This document shows, piece by piece, positions 50,221 to 60,900 of a stretch of DNA of 64,000 bases. The notes below the pieces were generated by a model. That model had not been told where the DNA came from, did not search any database, and saw only the letters and a program-made list of their open reading frames with translations. Position 1 is the stretch's first letter; each line of letters starts with the position of its first letter. A program made the translations under genes and the position numbers. Source of the stretch: Mesostigma viride (lineage: Eukaryota > Streptophyta > Mesostigmatophyceae > Mesostigmatales > Mesostigmataceae); NCBI GenBank assembly GCA_009746045.1, contig RPFO01000389.1:1213482-1277481 (forward strand), read 5' to 3'.

Positions 50221-51809
50221 ATGTCAGAGCCTACCCCTCCGGCTGAGAGCTCGCTGCCGTCCCTGCCCCCACCGGACCCTGAGCTGTATTTCGAGGCCCT
50301 TCCGGGCCGCTGGGTGTCGCGATCCAGTTACCCGGGTGGCGTTGTGCAGCCGGCCCTTCAGGCCCAACATGCGAGTTTAGTCAGGGCGGCCCTCTTTGGG
50401 GTTACGTGGTACGGTCCTTCCCCTGATGAGCCGCACCAGCTTGTTTTGCACGGGTTCGACGATGCCGGTCACTGTTTGTTAGGGTGTGGTTCCCGCTGTC
50501 CAGCCTTGGGACAGATAGATGCGGTTCTCCAGTGCTCACGAGTGTTCTCCTACCTTTCTACCCCTGTGGGCCGCTCCTGCCTACGGGATGTGTTCCCCTG
50601 GCTTCCGGCTGAGGGTGATGCTGAGGTAGATGAGAACCCCTGCGATCTTCTACGGGCCGTAGAATTCATGGAGATAGCTGATCAGTCGGCGGGATTAGCA
50701 GTTGGTGGTCCTGCCCCTACGGGCGCCCCAGCCGAGGTACATTATACTCCAGAATATTCAGCCTCGAGCGCTGCGTCCGCCTCCTCGGCGTCTGCTCCTC
50801 CCTCTCCGGTCCCGTCGTCCCCACGGTCGACCCGGCGGTTGCAGTGGAGCCTACCCCTTTGGGTTTGCCTGATCCTCTTTCGGCGACGGTTTCGGCTATG
50901 CAGGCTCAGATCCAGTCCCTGACCACGGCGTTCGGGGCCTTCATGGCGGCCCAAGCGCAGACTCCGGCCACGCCAGGTGGGGTGTCTGTGGTGTCCGCGC
51001 CCCCTACCCCTTCGGTTGTTTCGGCACCTGTGGTTTCGCCGGCGCCCCCTACCCCTTCGGTTGCTGCGGCTCCGACACCTCTGGTTGCCTCCGTGCCTGC
51101 GACCGACGTTTCTGCGCCGCGGCGCGAGTCTTCCGCCCCTTCGGCTGTGCCCGCCGTCGCCTCCTCTGGGCCGCCCGCTGCGCCCTCACAGCCAGTTCGT
51201 GGTTTCTTCAGCGACACGGGCGATCATCCCAGGCTTTGGGAGGGTGGTCCCCCGCAGAGGATTCCGGTGCCTGACTGGAGCTTGGATGGCAACCAATCTT
51301 ATGCCGGACTGCCTGTCCCTACGGGCCCTATTTTCAATATGTGGCCTGAGGGTGCGCCGGCAACGGAGACCGGCGCGCCTGCTGCGGTGGCGGGTCCGTC
51401 ACGGCCCTCTCTGGCTTCTGGTCCGGCGCGACCCCCTGTTGTACCAGTGCCACCTGCGTCGGTGTCGGCTCCCGCCCCTGCTTCGGCCCCTGCTTCGGTC
51501 CCTGCCCCTTCGGCCTCGCGGTCTTTGGCTGCGGTTGTTCGGTCCACCGGTCAGGATCCTCGCGCCACCCGCGCTGCCGATTCCCTCCGGGAGTTGTCCC
51601 AGGGTGATCGGGACAGGGCCCCTTCTGTGGTGCATGCGACGCCGGAGTCGCGCGACACGCCCGTGCCTGGATGTGGTATGTCCGCACTCGCCTGCCGCCA
51701 GTGTGACCTGCCGCGCGCCTCCGCCGAGCTTGCCATCTCGCCCATGTCCTACGGGTTCTCCCAGGTGTGTCGGGCGCCTCGGGATCGTGGCCTACCCATT
51801 GAGACTGAT
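50221..51809 (+). CDS. Gypsy-D ORF3, unknown protein downstream of integrase
   Basis: Start at MSEPTPPAESS, matching the Gypsy-A copy. The N-terminal ~170 residues are strongly conserved between the copies (ELYFEALPGRWVSRSSYPGG, GHCLLGCGSRCPALGQIDAV, FSYLSTPVGRSCLRDVFPWL). A one-base loss near 50837 shifts the frame; after it SATVSAMQAQIQSLTTAFGA (helical) and a long Pro/Ala/Val/Ser-rich region follow. The end was deleted together with the first ~149 bp of the 3' LTR. No membrane segment or protease-like motif is seen, so there is no support for an envelope. Conservation of the N-terminal domain argues for a real function. Confidence 0.7.
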
Positions 51810-52233
51810 CGCGTACTTTATTAGTGGTCCTTATCCTTCGGTAGAATGTAGTGGACCGGCGTGCATCTGTGCACCTGCCCGTGTTTCTGTGTTTCTGCAG
51901 GCGAGGGCCAGGTCGGCCCGAGCCTGTTGGACCGTTGGTGACCATTTATGCACGTTCCACTCCTTGTGTGGTCACTCGGCGTGTGTTAAATGAATTAACA
52001 CATATTAGCTTGGGTCACGGCAGTTTAGTTGTGTTTCCTTCCTCTATTCCTGGAGTAAACGGGTTTGGTTAAACGGCCTATGGCATATTACAGTAGTACA
52101 TATGTAAATGCATTGAGATCTGGTTCGTCTCGTTCGTCTTTCGCTAGGGGTTTAACTAGAGGTGGCCTTACTAGTCTAGGTAGTATCAGGACCGGTAGAG
52201 GTAGAGGTGGCGGCCGAGGCTTGCGGCGTAACA
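51810..52233 (+). repeat. Gypsy-D 3' LTR, 424 bp, 5'-truncated
   Basis: Matches 42854-43275 of the 5' LTR from CGCGTACTTTATTAG to CGTAACA with about three substitutions and one indel. The first ~149 bp and the polypurine tract are deleted. Confidence 0.93.
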
Positions 52234-52238
52234 ACCGG

Positions 52239-52914
52239 CCCGGTCACTGTCCGTTTGGTGTGTTAGAAGTATAGTCGTGGCACACTATTTTGTACACTTC
52301 TGAGCCGACCAAGAGTCGTCAGATAGTTTGTGTGTGTGCCAAACGACCCTAAGTGTGTGATCTATGTTTGTTCAGGGCCGGTTGGCCCGGTGTCTGTTCG
52401 TGTGGTCAAGAGACAAGTTGTAGCGCGTGGCGGCGACGCACGCCACGCGGTTGTCAAAGTATATGGATGGGGGTCAAGTATGGCATTCATAGCGATTCGG
52501 GCCGCGGTGCCCACACCCCTGTAACTAGGACCTAGATAGCTTATACCATCCATTCCATCCCATGTTCCCCTCCCACTGAGGACTTATGCTCACGTGACGC
52601 AGTCACGTGTCTATTAATTAATTAATTAATTAATGGATGGGGAAGGTGGCCCAACCTTCCCACGCGGTAGCTTCCTGAGCCTGCGTCATCCAATTAGTTC
52701 TCCCCCCTCTTGTCCCGATTATAGTTGGCCCCGGATCCGTTTATTATTAATGAAATAAAGACGTTGGCACGCTCCATTGCCAAGTTGCAACCCATTGTCC
52801 AACGGGTTAAAGATTCTTTCCTGACAGTGTTTTTGCTAAGGGGTGGGGGGGTTCCGGTAATTCCGGTAAGGGTCCCGGCCGAGGCCGCGAAGCGGCCGAG
52901 GCCGGGGGGGGGGG
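52239..52914. other. No gene supported
   Basis: Probably the continuation of the retroelement LTR or flank interrupted by Gypsy-D. Contains a (TTAA)n run at about 52614-52636 next to the palindrome CACGTGACGCAGTCACGTG (52593-52611). Nothing else recognised. Confidence 0.4.
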
Positions 52915-52965
52915 TCCGGGGGGGCGGAGCCCCCCCGGATGGTGGCGATTTTTTTTTTTTTTTTA
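52871..52965 (+). repeat. GC-rich hairpin cluster followed by a 17-base T run
   Basis: GGCCGC-GAA-GCGGCC lies within direct repeats GCCGAGGCC. An 11-bp perfect stem TCCGGGGGGGC / GCCCCCCCGGA with loop GGA follows at 52915-52939, then ten bases and T17 at 52949-52965. It resembles an intrinsic terminator or an organelle-type palindromic element, but no bacterial or organellar gene is next to it. Confidence 0.75.
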
Positions 52966-54440
52966 ACAAAATCCCAATAGGATTTCTTATACAGTTATAT
53001 AATTTATCCTAAACTCTGAAGCCTTGCCATAGGCCCCTAGTGGGCTGCTTGTGCCCTGATTCTCATACCGGGGTATACGCAGCCGGCAGCCAGCAGCCCT
53101 ACTAAGACACGCGACGATGATAACTTAGCATGCATACAAGCATGTGCACATGGTAACAATAGGAGGCTACAAAACATAGTACGCATTGCCGGTAGGCAGT
53201 GTATAGCTCTCACATTGGCTCACCCATACATGGCGCGGCCTGACAAAGTAAGTTATTAAACATGATGCCGCCTGTTTGCATGCACCCTACACCCATAGGC
53301 CATTGGAAGTTGGAAAAGCTACCTCAGGAGACCCGGGTTCCTCTATAAAAACGAGGACCAGGTTCTTCGTCACCGCTAGGTAGTGCCATCTTGGCTTTCT
53401 TTGTATGTTGGTTCTCAGTTTTACCGCCGGGCCGGCGCAGCTTCCTGTCCGTCCATTTCACATGCGCTCGCTTCTAACGTCCCCTTCTAACTCGATGCCT
53501 GCCTGCGCCTGGTCTGTAACGACCGTGCCCAAAGCCCGCCGACCGCTTGCACTGCCGGCCAAGGTTAAAATGCCACCGCCTCGTGAGAAATGGTCTTTGA
53601 ATTTGTAGCCCAGGGGAATCGGGGGCTCTTTCTACTTTGTCATGATTCGCTTCTCTAGCGCACTATCGAATAATGCAGGATTAGAAAACACGCAAAACAA
53701 AGTCAGCTGGCTCGACTGCCGTGAACTTCATCAACGTTTTGCGGCTCAGCACCTTCACATCGTGTTGCGTACCTACTACAGGTCTGCAGTCTGCAGCGCA
53801 TTTGTTACCCGGCCCGCTGTACCAGTCTAGTCTACGCATTTGACAGACTGGACTTGCCGGCTGCCCAGTGCTGACCCATTCGTTGTAGGGTCAGAGCTGC
53901 ACCGCCCCACGCCTTTTGTTACTTGGGTACGGAACATCGATTTACTCACAGGTTGAAGTTGAAACTGTAGCCCGTCCTCAACAGTTACTGTTACTGTAGT
54001 ACGTCCAACAACAGTCTACAAATCTCTGCTGCCCATTGCGTGGCAACAACAACAGCAACAACATTTGTGCTGGTCAAGCTCACACCGGTATTTTAAGTGG
54101 GCAACATGAACGCCAGCTGATGAAGTCGCGAGCAAGCAATGTTGATGTTTGTGCAAAATCGCCTGGCCTTGACGAGCCGTTGCCCATGATTATTTTTTAA
54201 ATACTGCATCTGAGGGTCAGGCACTACTATTTTATGTTGATCAGTAAGGTATGTTCTAGCTGCGATCGGACCATTGCGAGATTTCATTCCCTTGCACCCT
54301 GGTTTTTGTCGGGCATTCAGCAGGGCTCTGCTGTGTCGGCGTTTACATTTCGTGGAGGTGTTAGCATGGCAGCAATCTGCAAACTTTTTGTAAATGCCGG
54401 GAATAGTCAACCTTTACTAATAGAAATTGATATTGTGTTA
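52966..54440. other. No gene supported
   Basis: About 1.5 kb of unique-looking sequence. A TATAAAAA box-like string occurs at about 53344, followed by a short plus-strand frame (53405-53608) without recognisable features. CAA-rich repeats occur near 54046-54064. I see no gene that I can support. Confidence 0.45.
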
Positions 54441-54550
54441 TAGTCAGTATATAAGTACCGGTTCTGTCTGACGGGGAAACCGGGGAACCCCGGCCGGCAT
54501 TTAAAGCTTCCAGGTCGACCAGGGCAGCCCGGACAAGTCACAATGGCTTA

Positions 54551-54725
54551 TACCGGTCGAACGGGGGGGGTTTCCTGCTCTGAACACAGCATACCGGTCG
54601 AACGGGGGGGGTTTCCTGCTTGGCATATAGCACACCGGTCGGCCGGGGGGGGGTTCCTGCTTGGCATATAGCATACCGGTCGGCCGGGGGGGGCTTACCG
54701 GTCGGCCGGGGGGGCACCGGTATTT
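54551..54725 (+). repeat. Tandem 41-bp repeat with embedded G8-G10 runs
   Basis: Units start at 54551, 54592, 54633 and 54674, exactly 41 bp apart. Each begins (T/C)ACCGGTCG, contains a run of eight to ten G, then TTCCTGCTTGGCATATAGCA. A shortened fifth unit follows. Further ACCGGT/CCGGTA motifs flank the array (54456-54750). Confidence 0.9.
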
Positions 54726-54829
54726 ACCGGAGAATTACCGGTTCCGGTACGTTAGCAAAAACACTGTTTCCTGATACCTTGATCAGGACCCGGCCCGGGT
54801 CTGATCACAGGTCCGGACGTAACACCAAG

Positions 54830-55192
54830 GAGCCGCAGCAATTGCAACCAAACAATTCCAAAGTCATTCTCAACTTGGCCCTGTGCGGCGTCACGCAGCA
54901 AGTGGTCCCCCGGCCCCTTCTCACCATCACCAAGGAGTTGGGTGACCCAGCCCCAGGGCCAATTCAGGTGTTTTGCGACAACACTGGTGCCGTGGCTCTG
55001 TCACGAGACCCTGTTCACCCTCGGCGTACCAAGCACATCGACGTCAAGTACCACTACATTCGCGCGAAGATCGCGGATGGCACCGTTCAGGTGTCTCACC
55101 TTCCTGGGGCAGCGATGATCGCCGACATGCTCACCAAGGCACTACCGGAGCCACGTTTTGTGGAGCTCAAACACAAGTTGTTGGGTATTTGA
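54830..55192 (+). pseudogene. Copia RNase H C-terminal fragment
   Basis: Encodes KELGDPAPGPIQVFCDNTGA then VALSRDPVHPRRTKHIDVKY, HYIRAKIADGTVQVSHLPGA and IADMLTKALPEPRFVELKHK, the typical C-terminus of Copia pol. The upstream RT is absent. This is a different Copia lineage from the element at 24.8-29.5 kb (canonical CDN and IADMLTKAL here). Confidence 0.92.
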
Positions 55193-55329
55193 GTTACTGG
55201 CAATTCGTGATGAGCCAACATAAGGACACACTTGCTAGCCTGTGACAGTGGTCCCATCCTACAGTTCTTTTAGTGAACATTTGTTCTGGCTTTAGTTTGT
55301 TTTCCGGCCTGTGTGCCGAGTAAGGGGGG

Positions 55330-55769
55330 TGTCAGAAGTATCGACACACCTGCCTGAAACTAGTACTTATAGTGTAGTGCTAGCTCTGGATTGCATGGAC
55401 AGGCATGTGCCGCATGTTCAGTTTAAGTTCTGTTCCAACGTGACCCAGTCATTCTGTGACTGACCTTGAACTTTGGTCATGATGGTTGGCTTGAGATCAC
55501 GTTATGATTGTAACTGCCACACAGTCAGAAAAGACGGACCCGGTTTGGTGTGGCCACGTTGTAGGTAGATCATAACTGTTACCCAGTAGCTGAGCCTGGA
55601 ATTGTTTAAAAGGCGAAGCTACGCACCTTGTTTGCTCTCTCAATACCTCACACCTCACACACTCCTGTGGTGTAACTAGCAGCCGGCCAGCTGCCGACTG
55701 AGACTTATTTTTATCTGAGTGAAATAAAGTAAAACTTTGTGGCAAACATTGTTTTCTCACTCTCTAACA
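55330..55769 (+). repeat. 3' LTR of the Copia fragment, ~440 bp
   Basis: Preceded by the polypurine tract AAGGGGGG (55322-55329). Starts TGTCAGAAGTATCGACACACC and ends CTCTAACA. Contains a polyadenylation-type AAATAAAG at about 55722. No second copy is in the window, so the right boundary is inferred. Confidence 0.7.
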
Positions 55770-56690
55770 GTAGGGCCCGCTGGCGCGCAATGCTCCTCGT
55801 CGGCGCAGCGCTTTGGGTGCTGAAACTGCAAGTGCGGTAGTGCGCCGGACCTCCGCACTCGCCCCCGCACAAGAGTTTTCTTCATCCTGGCCCGAATAGG
55901 AGCTTCCATAGGCCTGGAATAGGGGATAAAATCCGTCAATCCATTGATCCATCCATGCATCCATACATCCACCGAATTTGTCACGAATTTGCAACCATAA
56001 GGGTGAGGTTCTTCCGAAAATTGGCTCCGCCGTAGAGTTTCAACGGGCAAGTTGCAAACACGCACGTTACTTGATATATTGATGGAAGAAAGTGCTGAGC
56101 CTAGTTATGTTAATATAATTCTGGGCAGCACTGCAAGGAATTATCATCACTAATTCTTCCCGGCATGTTGGCGCCTGGTTGGCACAACTTTCTTTCGGCA
56201 GTGACATAATGGCAACACGGAGCAGTTGATCTTCTGAATTTGACACTTGAGTTTGGGCGGATCTGCTGTCTCTAATGGCTTCCTCAGGGGGGTATGTGGC
56301 TGGATTGCATACTAGTTCATGCACGACTCTCAGATTTTTTAGGGGGAAACGTACTTCTTGTCTGAGCAAAGATGCCACATTCCGCATTTTGGCTATATTC
56401 CCGTGCCGTACGTTTGTCATTATGTGGTCCTGCTCGTGTGCCTCCCTCTGCATGTCCTCCCCACTCACTATCTCGTGACCTTCCCGGATGCAGCAGGTGC
56501 ACGTGTGTGCCCTCGGGATTTCCTGCTTCCGCAGGTGTTCGTTGCAGCACTTAGCCGAGAAATCCCTCAAAAGTCCTCTCCCCTCCCACTGTGCTCTTTG
56601 TAATAGATCACGCACATGCACTTGTAATTTACACGAGTCATGCACAGGCCCTAACAGGCAACCCCCCCCCGTGTTCATGCTTAGAGCATG
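55770..56690 (-). other. Unassigned region with one weak minus-strand frame
   Basis: A minus-strand frame open from about 56650 to 56070 has fairly normal composition ([40 protein letters not shown]) and might be an exon or a transposon remnant. It runs into the microsatellite without a start codon and I recognise nothing in it. The rest shows no feature. Confidence 0.25.
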
Positions 56691-56697
56691 CTGACAG

Positions 56698-56836
56698 ACG
56701 CACACACGCATGCACAGACACACATGCACACGCACACACGCACACACAGACACACACACGCACGCACGCACGCACGCACACACGCACACACGCACACACG
56801 CACAGGTACACGCACACGCACACAGGCACGCACGCA

Positions 56837-56867
<31 letters not shown>

Positions 56868-57350
56868 GCACGCACTGGTACACGCACAAGCACGCGCACA
56901 CGCACACGCACACGCACACGCACACGCACACGCACACGCACACGCACAAGCACCCGCACACGCACACGCACACATGCACGCACGCACACACACACACACG
57001 CACAGGTACACGCACACGCACACGCACACGCACACGCACACGCACACGCACACGCACACACACACGCACACGCACACGCACACGCACACGCACACGCACA
57101 CGCACACGCACAAGCACCCGCACCCGCACACGCACACATGCACGCACACACACACACACACGCAGACGCACACGCACACGCACACGCACACGCACACGCA
57201 CACGCACACGCACACGCACACGCACACGCACACGCACACGCACACGCACACGCACACGCACACGCACACGCACACACACACGCACGCGCACACACACACG
57301 CACGCACACACGCACCCCCCCCCCCCCCCCCCCCCCCCACACACACACAC
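56698..57350. repeat. (CACACG)n / (CACG)n microsatellite with a ~24-base C run
   Basis: About 620 bp of CACACG, CACG and CA units with interspersed GGTACACG and CAAGCACCCG interruptions that recur every ~120-130 bp. It ends in a run of about 24 C (near 57314-57338) and (CA)n. All frames through it encode Thr/His, Ala/His, Val/Cys or Val/Arg repeats and are not genes. Confidence 0.95.
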
Positions 57351-57990
57351 ATTTACTCTGTCTGTCTGCCGGTCTGCCTGCCTGACTGCCCACCTGCCCG
57401 CCGACCCACCCATCTACCCATCCGCCCATCCACCCATCCACCCATCTGCCCATTCGCCAATCCGCCCATCCGCCCGGCGCCCACGCAACCAGCAGTTGCG
57501 ATTTTGTCTGTCTGTGTTGTGTGCCCGGGTAAAGAATTGCCAATTAAGCTGGGGGTGAGCTTCTTCCTTTTTATGAAGAGGAACCTACGAAAGGGCATGG
57601 ACCGTTTACCATGTATGGGGTGGAAGTTTTGCCATGGTTCCTGTTGCCTCCTCGTGTTCTCTTTCCTGATTGACCTGTTGTGATTTTGTCTAATTGCTAC
57701 AACATATGTAATCAAGGGGGGATATCTCTGCCCGGTTAAAGGAATTGTCGCGATGTGCCTACCTTGCGGATTTGCGTGTTTGTTTCTAGCACTCAGGGCG
57801 TCATGGTATGGCAAGGCATCCAATTTCCCCACCATCCTCTCCCACGTCCGCTTGTTTCAGTTCACACCATATGAAGCACACCCGGCTTTGTTTTCAGTGC
57901 CGCATTTCAGCGTGTATGCAATGCCGCCCAGCTTACATGCATGCCCACCCTTACCTGGTAATGGCGCATCTTCTTCCCATTGTTATCCAG
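57351..57990. other. Upstream of the glycosyltransferase gene
   Basis: CCCATCCGCC/CCCATCCACC repeats at 57400-57478, then unique sequence. The first exon and promoter of the GT61 gene should lie here or further left, because the exon at 57991 has no in-frame ATG. I could not choose between candidate ATGs (for example 57753). Confidence 0.4.
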
Positions 57991-60900
57991 CAAGGACGCA
58001 GAGGTCTCCCTCCTATCCAGCGGATGGGTCCCCCGCCTGCTGCTGCTGCTGGGCGCCGCGGTCGTGCTATCTACCGTCACCTACCACAGCGCCGTCCACT
58101 CGTTCCTGCCAGGTACTAGTGTACCTACACCTTGGTCGGCGTGTGCTGCGTGTGTCATGGATTTCTGCGTAAGAGGAAAGGCTGTTCTGGTCCAGGATGT
58201 ACGATTAGTTCATTAGTAGAAATCGAATTACACAATCATTGGCACTCTGGCCATCACTACCATTGTCTTACTGTTTCCCCCCTCCCTTTCCCCATTTCTT
58301 CAATATCTCCCACGCAAAGTGCGCAGTCTTGCAGTTTATATGAGTTCCCTGAGTAACTGTCCAATATGCCTGCCTGCCCACTCGGCTGCCCTCCCCCCTT
58401 TCCCCACCCTCCTCGTATGGCTCCCGTCGCGCCCAACCCTGCCTCGCCTCACCGTGCATTGTCCCACCCACGAAGTTGCCAACAGTGGTCGACGTTCGTC
58501 CGTGAGCTAGCACATCTCCCCGTTGCCTGCAGTTAGTTAATCTCGGTTCCTCATGATTGGTATGGGCCCATGCGAGGTTTCAATGAGATAAGTCACATGA
58601 AGTTAAGTCACGTCTATCACATTTGCATGTATGCCTGATCAGCAATGTAGATTCGGTGGGGTTAGGTTTTCGCCATTGCTGCCAGCATGAATAGCATCGC
58701 CATTATGATAATCAAATTTATTGCGTCGATACCTGGCCAGTGTCTCCTCGGGGTGGCCAAGAGAAGTCTTCCCAATGAGGTATGACGCCTATGGTGTTCC
58801 TGGTGTCCAAGTGCTTTATTCTGGCAGCATGGCACCTTTTCCCTTCCATTATCAACTGCTGGCACGGATTCCATGTGGCACTTTTTTGTGACAAGGCACA
58901 TGTCGAGGTGCGGCCTGTGTATCCACCACCCCCCGCTGCTGGCAGAGGGCTCCACATCCATGCCTCAAGTGCGGTGCGACTTTGGTGACTGCCGTGGGAA
59001 TGTGCCGGCGGCGTCCAACAGAGCCAGCGATGCTTCCGACTCCCGGGCGGTGGATCCTCACAGCAGCACGCAGTCGCTACGTGCCGTGCTTGGGGATGGT
59101 AGTGCCGCATCCCTGGGATCCCTGGAGGGCCTATTCGCGGACGAACACGGCCACGAGCGCATGTGCCTGCAGCACTTCTCTGCGTGCTTCTTTGTCTACC
59201 GGTCGGCATTCATGAAGGTGGGCTCTGATTTCTGTAGTTTGTCTGATCACCAAATATGGTAGTGGGTGGCTCATTTTCTCTGCCTAACGCTGTCTTAGGC
59301 GTTAAACAGCGTGGACACTTTTCCTCAGCCGTTACCTTGCATTCCTGATGGGATTTGCGGGGCTGAAGCCATTTGTATCGCAATATGCATCCTGTTCAGC
59401 GGTGACAAGGATGGCGCAGGCATGCCAGTTCGTAAAGGCATCCCCTGTGACTTCTGGCAAGATCATGATTTTGGTAACATTGCTTGCAACATTAGGCCTG
59501 CACAGCTGTCCTGTCGACGCAGTGAGATTTTAAGGAGGTAAGATGACTTGATTACAGCTGCTGCCGTCGAACCACTGTATAGAAAACCTCATGCACTAAT
59601 ATGAGATCGTAACGATCCAAATTGTGGCTCCGTATTTGCCTTGCTGTAATGCTGTCAGTAACCTGACCTACATGCCCCTTATTGTCATCTTATTATGGTG
59701 TTAACAATAGATACATAAATAAAACTACAAATACACAGGTTCATGTGTGTGACTTCCTTCAAAATATAAGAGATCAGCCTGCCTTTCAGACAGCTTATTG
59801 TCTAATTTTGTGGACTCTTTGATTAACTGATTAGCCAACCAGCCAGCCAGCAGATGGGGAAAACCATTACAGTGGCAGGCAAGCAAGAAAATGCCTACCA
59901 CAAAGCCTACCACAAAGCATGAAGTACGTCCGCGAGCGAACGCAAGTAAACATGTACTTGCGTTCACTCACAGACGTACTTCACACATGCACTGGCCCAC
60001 CCATGCCTGCAGGATAGCACGACATTTGCTAGCAATGTCAATTGTAAAGAGCAGGGCCATCTGCGAGTTCGTGCACACATAGGTAAGCATGCAGGTGAGC
60101 AGTAGGGCAGGACACATGTTATGGTTTCCATTTCAGTTATGCATGTGCCCACGGAATCGCAGGACCAGGTTTGTATCATGTCCCAGTCTGGACGGTTAAA
60201 AGCAACCAGCCTCAAAACAGGACTCTCACCTGCCCAGCGAATACATAAACCCCTGTTTACCCCCATTCACTGTCCCCAGGGCGTCGCCTCGTACGTGCGC
60301 AAGGACGGCTCCGACTCGCCCGCACACTGGGAGTTCCACCTGCGGGACCTCAACGTGACGCTGCCCGCTGATGCACCGCCGCTGCGGTGCCCCCCAAAGA
60401 GCGGCCGGCCGCTGTTCACGGTGCAGCTGGAGGACCGCCGGCTGAGCCTGTGCGCATTCGGCCAATTTGTTGAACGTGCGGTGCAAAACGCGTCGCTGCC
60501 AGAGTTCCCCCGGCGGGGAGAATCAGCAAGTCAACCGGGGGCTTCCGGTGGGAACAGCAACAGCGCTGGTGGGGGGGGGGATCACGGCGGCACGAGCGTG
60601 AGCGCGCGCGGTGGCCTGTTGCAGCATGTCCCGGGCACCACGGTGGTGCTGGACGGCAGCTACATCAAGGAGAATATCTACCACTGCATGGAGCGCGCGT
60701 CGGGCCTGTTTGGCATACAGCGGGCGGGGCTGGTGGACAACCTGTCGCTGATCCTATTCTTATGCCCAAAGGTGAGCTATGGAGCAAATAGTGAGCGGCG
60801 CTGGTGGACAACCTGTCGCTGATCCTATTCTTATGCCCAAAGGTGAGCTATGGAGCAAATAGCGAGCGGGGCTGGTGGACAACCTGTCGCTCATCTTATT

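Larger units (their letters stand above)
42705..52233 (+). mobile_element. Gypsy-D, complete chromodomain Ty3/Gypsy element, 9529 bp
   Basis: Flanked by ACCGG (42700-42704 and 52234-52238), a 5-bp target duplication. Contents in order: 5' LTR, leader, ORF1 (viroplasmin-like), gag, protease, RT, RNase H, integrase, chromodomain, ORF3, 3' LTR. The LTRs overlap by 424 bp and differ by about three substitutions and one indel, so insertion is recent. The coding region is interrupted at least eight times, almost always by single-base indels and not stops. Confidence 0.95.

Noticed and set aside
50095-51809. Envelope-like gene in the position of Gypsy ORF3
   Set aside because: No signal peptide, membrane segment or cleavage-site pattern is visible in either copy.
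52353-53012. Short plus-strand frames between Gypsy-D and the Copia fragment
   Set aside because: Each is under 100 residues, has no recognisable motif, and one runs through the GC hairpin and T run.
56591-57683. Very long open frames of Thr/His, Ala/His, Val/Cys in several frames
   Set aside because: Microsatellite translation only; all six frames are open because the repeat lacks stop codons.
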